Shown piece after piece: positions 61,457 to 64,000 of a stretch of DNA of 64,000 bases. Below the pieces are notes generated by a model. The model worked only from the letters and a program-made list of their open reading frames with translations. It had not been told where the DNA came from and ran no database searches. The position numbers and the translations under genes were made by a program. This stretch comes from HGM04593 sp964458275. GTDB lineage: Bacteria > Bacteroidota > Bacteroidia > Bacteroidales > Bacteroidaceae. Positions within the stretch are counted from its first letter, which is position 1. Every line of letters starts with the position of its first letter. Location: NCBI GenBank assembly GCA_964458275.1, contig CAYWIE010000001.1:1-64000 (forward strand), given 5' to 3'.

Positions 61457-63040
61457 ATGGATAGAGAAAATATAAAACCATCGGAAATATCAGATATTCT
61501 ATTTGCAGAGTTGCAAGGGATAGACCTCAATGCCCAATTCTCCGAGATTGGCAAAGTGCTGCAAGTATGCGATGGAGTAGTGCGTGTGTACGGTCTAAGA
61601 AATGCCGAAATGGGCGAATTGCTCGAATTTGAAAATGGTGTCAAGGCTGTAGTGATGAATCTTGAAGAGGAGAATGTCGGAGCTGTATTGCTGGGCGCTT
61701 CCGACCGGATCGAAGAGGGAGATACCGTGCATAGGACTGGTGTCAGAGCCTCTATCAATGTCAGCGAACAGATGATGGGACGCGTCATCAACCCATTGGG
61801 TGAGGCTATAGACGGTCGCGGAGCCATAGGTGGTGAATTCTTCAATATGCCTCTGGAGCGCAAGGCTCCCGGAGTAATATACCGACAGCCTGTCAACGAA
61901 CCGTTACAGACAGGATTGAAAGCTATTGATGCGATGATTCCGATTGGCCGCGGGCAGCGAGAACTCATAATTGGCGACCGCCAAACAGGCAAGACTGCCA
62001 TTGCTGTTGATACCATAATCAACCAACGAGAGGCTTTCCTTGCCGGTTCGCCCGTATATTGCATATACGTAGCTATTGGTCAAAAGGCATCTACAGTAGC
62101 AACACTTGTCGAGACATTACGCAAAGCGGGCGCCATGGATTATACTGTTGTAGTGGTTTCCACAGCAGCAGATAGCGCAGCCATGCAGTTCTTTGCCCCC
62201 TTTGCAGGAGCTGCAATAGGTGAATATTTCAGAGATACGGGAAGAGATGCGTTGGTTATTTATGACGACCTCTCAAAGCAGGCTGTGGCATATCGTGAGG
62301 TTTCACTTGTTTTGCGCCGACCTTCGGGAAGAGAAGCCTATCCGGGCGACATTTTCTATCTTCACTCCCGCCTGCTGGAGCGAGCTGCAAAAATCATTGC
62401 ACAGCAAGAGGTTGCCGAGCAAATGAATGACCTGCCCGCATCACTCAAAGGGCGGGTGCGAGGAGGCGGTTCACTTACGGCATTGCCAATCATTGAGACG
62501 CAGGCAGGAGATGTTTCGGCATATATTCCCACTAATGTAATATCTATTACAGACGGACAGATATTCCTTAATATCGACCTGTTCAATCAAGGTATCCGTC
62601 CTGCCGTGGATGTGGGAATATCTGTTTCTCGTGTCGGCGGTAATGCACAGATTAAGTCCATGAAAAGTGTTGCCGGAACCCTCAAGATAGACCAAGCGCA
62701 ATACAGAGAGCTGGAAGCATTCTCCAAATTTTCGAGCGACATGGATGCCGTTACAACGCAAATCCTTGATAAGGGCCGCAAAAATCAACGGCTATTGGTG
62801 CAGGCACAATACAAGCCAATGCCTGTAGAGTATCAAATCGCTGTACTCTATTGCGGAACCAATGCACTTATGCAGGATATTGCCATAGAGCAGGTGTCGG
62901 AATTCGAAACTCTCTTCATTGAAGAGCTTGGCAGGACTGACGTTCCTGCTGTTCTGCGAAATGGCACAATGAACGATGATGTCAAGCGGCAGATAAAGGA
63001 GATAGCAGCTCACGTAACAACTGCAATGAAAAAGAGTTGA
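61457..63040 (+). CDS. atpA: F1F0 ATP synthase alpha subunit
   Basis: This 527-residue subunit has Walker A GDRQTGKT (173-180), the regulatory-site region ALVIYDDLSKQAVAYREVSL, and PSGREAYPGDIFYLHSRLLE. The catalytic-site arginine should lie in the conserved VGISVSRVGGNAQ. It pairs with beta in the F1 hexamer. Its stop overlaps the beginning of the atpG frame. Confidence 0.96.
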   Translation: MDRENIKPSEISDILFAELQGIDLNAQFSEIGKVLQVCDGVVRVYGLRNAEMGELLEFENGVKAVVMNLEEENVGAVLLGASDRIEEGDTVHRTGVRASINVSEQMMGRVINPLGEAIDGRGAIGGEFFNMPLERKAPGVIYRQPVNEPLQTGLKAIDAMIPIGRGQRELIIGDRQTGKTAIAVDTIINQREAFLAGSPVYCIYVAIGQKASTVATLVETLRKAGAMDYTVVVVSTAADSAAMQFFAPFAGAAIGEYFRDTGRDALVIYDDLSKQAVAYREVSLVLRRPSGREAYPGDIFYLHSRLLERAAKIIAQQEVAEQMNDLPASLKGRVRGGGSLTALPIIETQAGDVSAYIPTNVISITDGQIFLNIDLFNQGIRPAVDVGISVSRVGGNAQIKSMKSVAGTLKIDQAQYRELEAFSKFSSDMDAVTTQILDKGRKNQRLLVQAQYKPMPVEYQIAVLYCGTNALMQDIAIEQVSEFETLFIEELGRTDVPAVLRNGTMNDDVKRQIKEIAAHVTTAMKKS

Positions 63041-63042
63041 TT

Positions 63043-63903
63043 ATGGCAACACTCAAAGAGATTAAATCGCGAATAGCCTCTGTAGGGAATACACTCAAAA
63101 CCACCTCAGCAATGAAGATGGTCGCTTCGGCAAAGTTACACCGCGTACAAGGTGCAGCCACAGCCTTGACAGAGTACGAGCATCGTCTGTCCTCTTTTCT
63201 CTCCTCGCTTTATTCATCATATTCTGAGTTCCCTGCGACGCCATTGACATTAAGCCACGCGACAAGAAACAAAGCCACATTAGTGGTGTTGTCTTCTGAT
63301 ACATCGCTATGCGGCGGATTCAATGCGCAGGCGATAACAGCCATGAACAATATGGTCGAAGAACTTTATAAAGATGGGGTGCAGGAGATTGAGATAATCC
63401 CTGTAGGAGCAAAGGTTGCAGATGCGGCACGCAAGGCCGGATATAATGTCAGAAATGAATTTGTACACATATTCGCATCGCTTGATTATGCACATGCAGC
63501 TCATCTTGCCAACAAGTTAATGGAAGAGTATATTTCGGGGCTAACGGATTGTATATATGTCGTTTATAACCATTTTCATTCGATGGGCAAACAACTGCCG
63601 CAACACAAGCAACTATTACCTATAACTCTTGATTCTGCAAACGGAGAGAAAGATTCCGTCGATTATATTTGCGAACCGGACAAGAGGGAGTTGTTAAGTT
63701 CGATGATTCCTTACACATTCCGTATGAATATATATGGCATCTTGCTTGACAGCGCCTGCTCAGAACATGCTGCGCGAACGGTAGCTATGCAAACGGCAAG
63801 CGAGAATGCTCAAAAATTGCTGAATGAACTGCGGTTGGAGTATAACAAGCGCCGGCAACAAAACATAACCAATGAGCTCGCTGATATAACGCAAATTGGA
63901 TAA
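63043..63903 (+). CDS. atpG: ATP synthase gamma subunit
   Basis: The ATG at 63043 (MATLKEIKSRIASVGNTLKT) is chosen over the one two codons upstream, because it matches the conserved gamma N-terminus; this gives 286 residues. The N- and C-terminal helices form the central shaft, with SAMKMVASAKLH near the start and ARTVAMQTASENAQKLL at the end. LVVLSSDTSLCGGFNA is the conserved Rossmann-like part. It is the last gene of the atp operon. Confidence 0.93.
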   Translation: MATLKEIKSRIASVGNTLKTTSAMKMVASAKLHRVQGAATALTEYEHRLSSFLSSLYSSYSEFPATPLTLSHATRNKATLVVLSSDTSLCGGFNAQAITAMNNMVEELYKDGVQEIEIIPVGAKVADAARKAGYNVRNEFVHIFASLDYAHAAHLANKLMEEYISGLTDCIYVVYNHFHSMGKQLPQHKQLLPITLDSANGEKDSVDYICEPDKRELLSSMIPYTFRMNIYGILLDSACSEHAARTVAMQTASENAQKLLNELRLEYNKRRQQNITNELADITQIG

Positions 63904-63927
63904 TATCAGAATTTTCGCTATCTTCGC
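63896..63927 (+). promoter_or_regulatory. Probable promoter of dapB
   Basis: TTG at 63896-63898 and TATCTTCGC at 63919-63927 are separated by 20 bases, a good Bacteroidetes match. The -33 part overlaps the end of atpG, and the dapB start codon is 20 bases after the -7 box. Confidence 0.55.
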
Positions 63928-63947
63928 GGCGCATTAAAAACAAAATC

Positions 63948-64000
63948 ATGAAAATAGCACTTATAGGATATGGCAAAATGGGCAAGGAGATAGAGCGCAT
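63948..64000 (+). CDS. dapB: 4-hydroxy-tetrahydrodipicolinate reductase, N-terminal part
   Basis: The window ends after 17 codons. They read MKIALIGYGKMGKEIER, the start of a NAD(P)-binding Rossmann domain of the DapB type (GYGKMGKEI). DapB reduces the dihydrodipicolinate precursor in lysine and diaminopimelate synthesis. The rest of the gene is outside the window, so the call rests on the N-terminal signature only. Confidence 0.65.
   Translation, partial: MKIALIGYGKMGKEIER

Overview
The window looks like chromosomal DNA of a Bacteroidales bacterium; I cannot name the genus. The evidence is: secreted proteins ending in type A sorting domains of the type IX secretion system (T9SS); promoter-like boxes of the Bacteroidetes form TTG-N18-21-TAnnTTTG/TAnnTTCG; an ATP synthase operon in the order atpD-C-B-E-F-H-A-G; a Rho factor with a long charged insert; and many lipoproteins and carbohydrate-active proteins.

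Layout. (1) 1-6.3 kb is an AT-rich accessory block of secreted proteins: two related sorting-domain proteins, a tail-fibre-like protein with a sorting domain, and a papain-family protease. It carries a direct duplication with an offset of 4832 bp. The duplication includes a truncated copy of the 3' end of the TPR gene and paired hairpins. (2) 6.3-14.5 kb is a minus-strand housekeeping run read from dnaN: sliding clamp, DnaQ-like exonuclease, CoaBC fused in frame to a DUF4835 protein, RecN, RlmB, and a TPR protein with a degenerate trypsin-like domain. (3) 14.5-20.3 kb holds a DUF3127 gene, an SGNH hydrolase, an AspT/YidE-type transporter, NadB and a DUF1080 lipoprotein, with an 85-bp tandem repeat between genes. 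(4) 20.5-32.6 kb holds a GH2 beta-galactosidase, Rho, a TlpA-like lipoprotein, the GTPase EngB, NhaA and a large M60 metallopeptidase. (5) 32.8-38.0 kb holds two PepSY-like secreted proteins, LolD, TcdA, a radical SAM protein and an LTA-synthase-like sulfatase. (6) 38.1-44.7 kb is plus-strand: a Tat-exported Fe-S aldo/keto reductase, a membrane polyferredoxin and a lipoprotein (probably one redox unit), then a Nudix hydrolase, MiaB and an M20 deacylase. (7) 44.9-54.9 kb is a minus-strand glycan assembly cluster (GT39-like, GT2, YfhO, two GT4, a flippase) with an M24 peptidase inside it, followed by metG. (8) 57.3-63.9 kb is the complete F-type ATP synthase operon, and the window ends in the first codons of dapB.

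No rRNA, tRNA, CRISPR array, prophage or complete insertion sequence was recognised. The points most worth a second look are the duplicated secreted-cargo locus, the in-frame CoaBC-DUF4835 fusion with an internal signal peptide, the intergenic repeats carrying promoter-like boxes, the 11-bp direct-repeat pairs before the PepSY genes, and the aldo/keto reductase-polyferredoxin unit.
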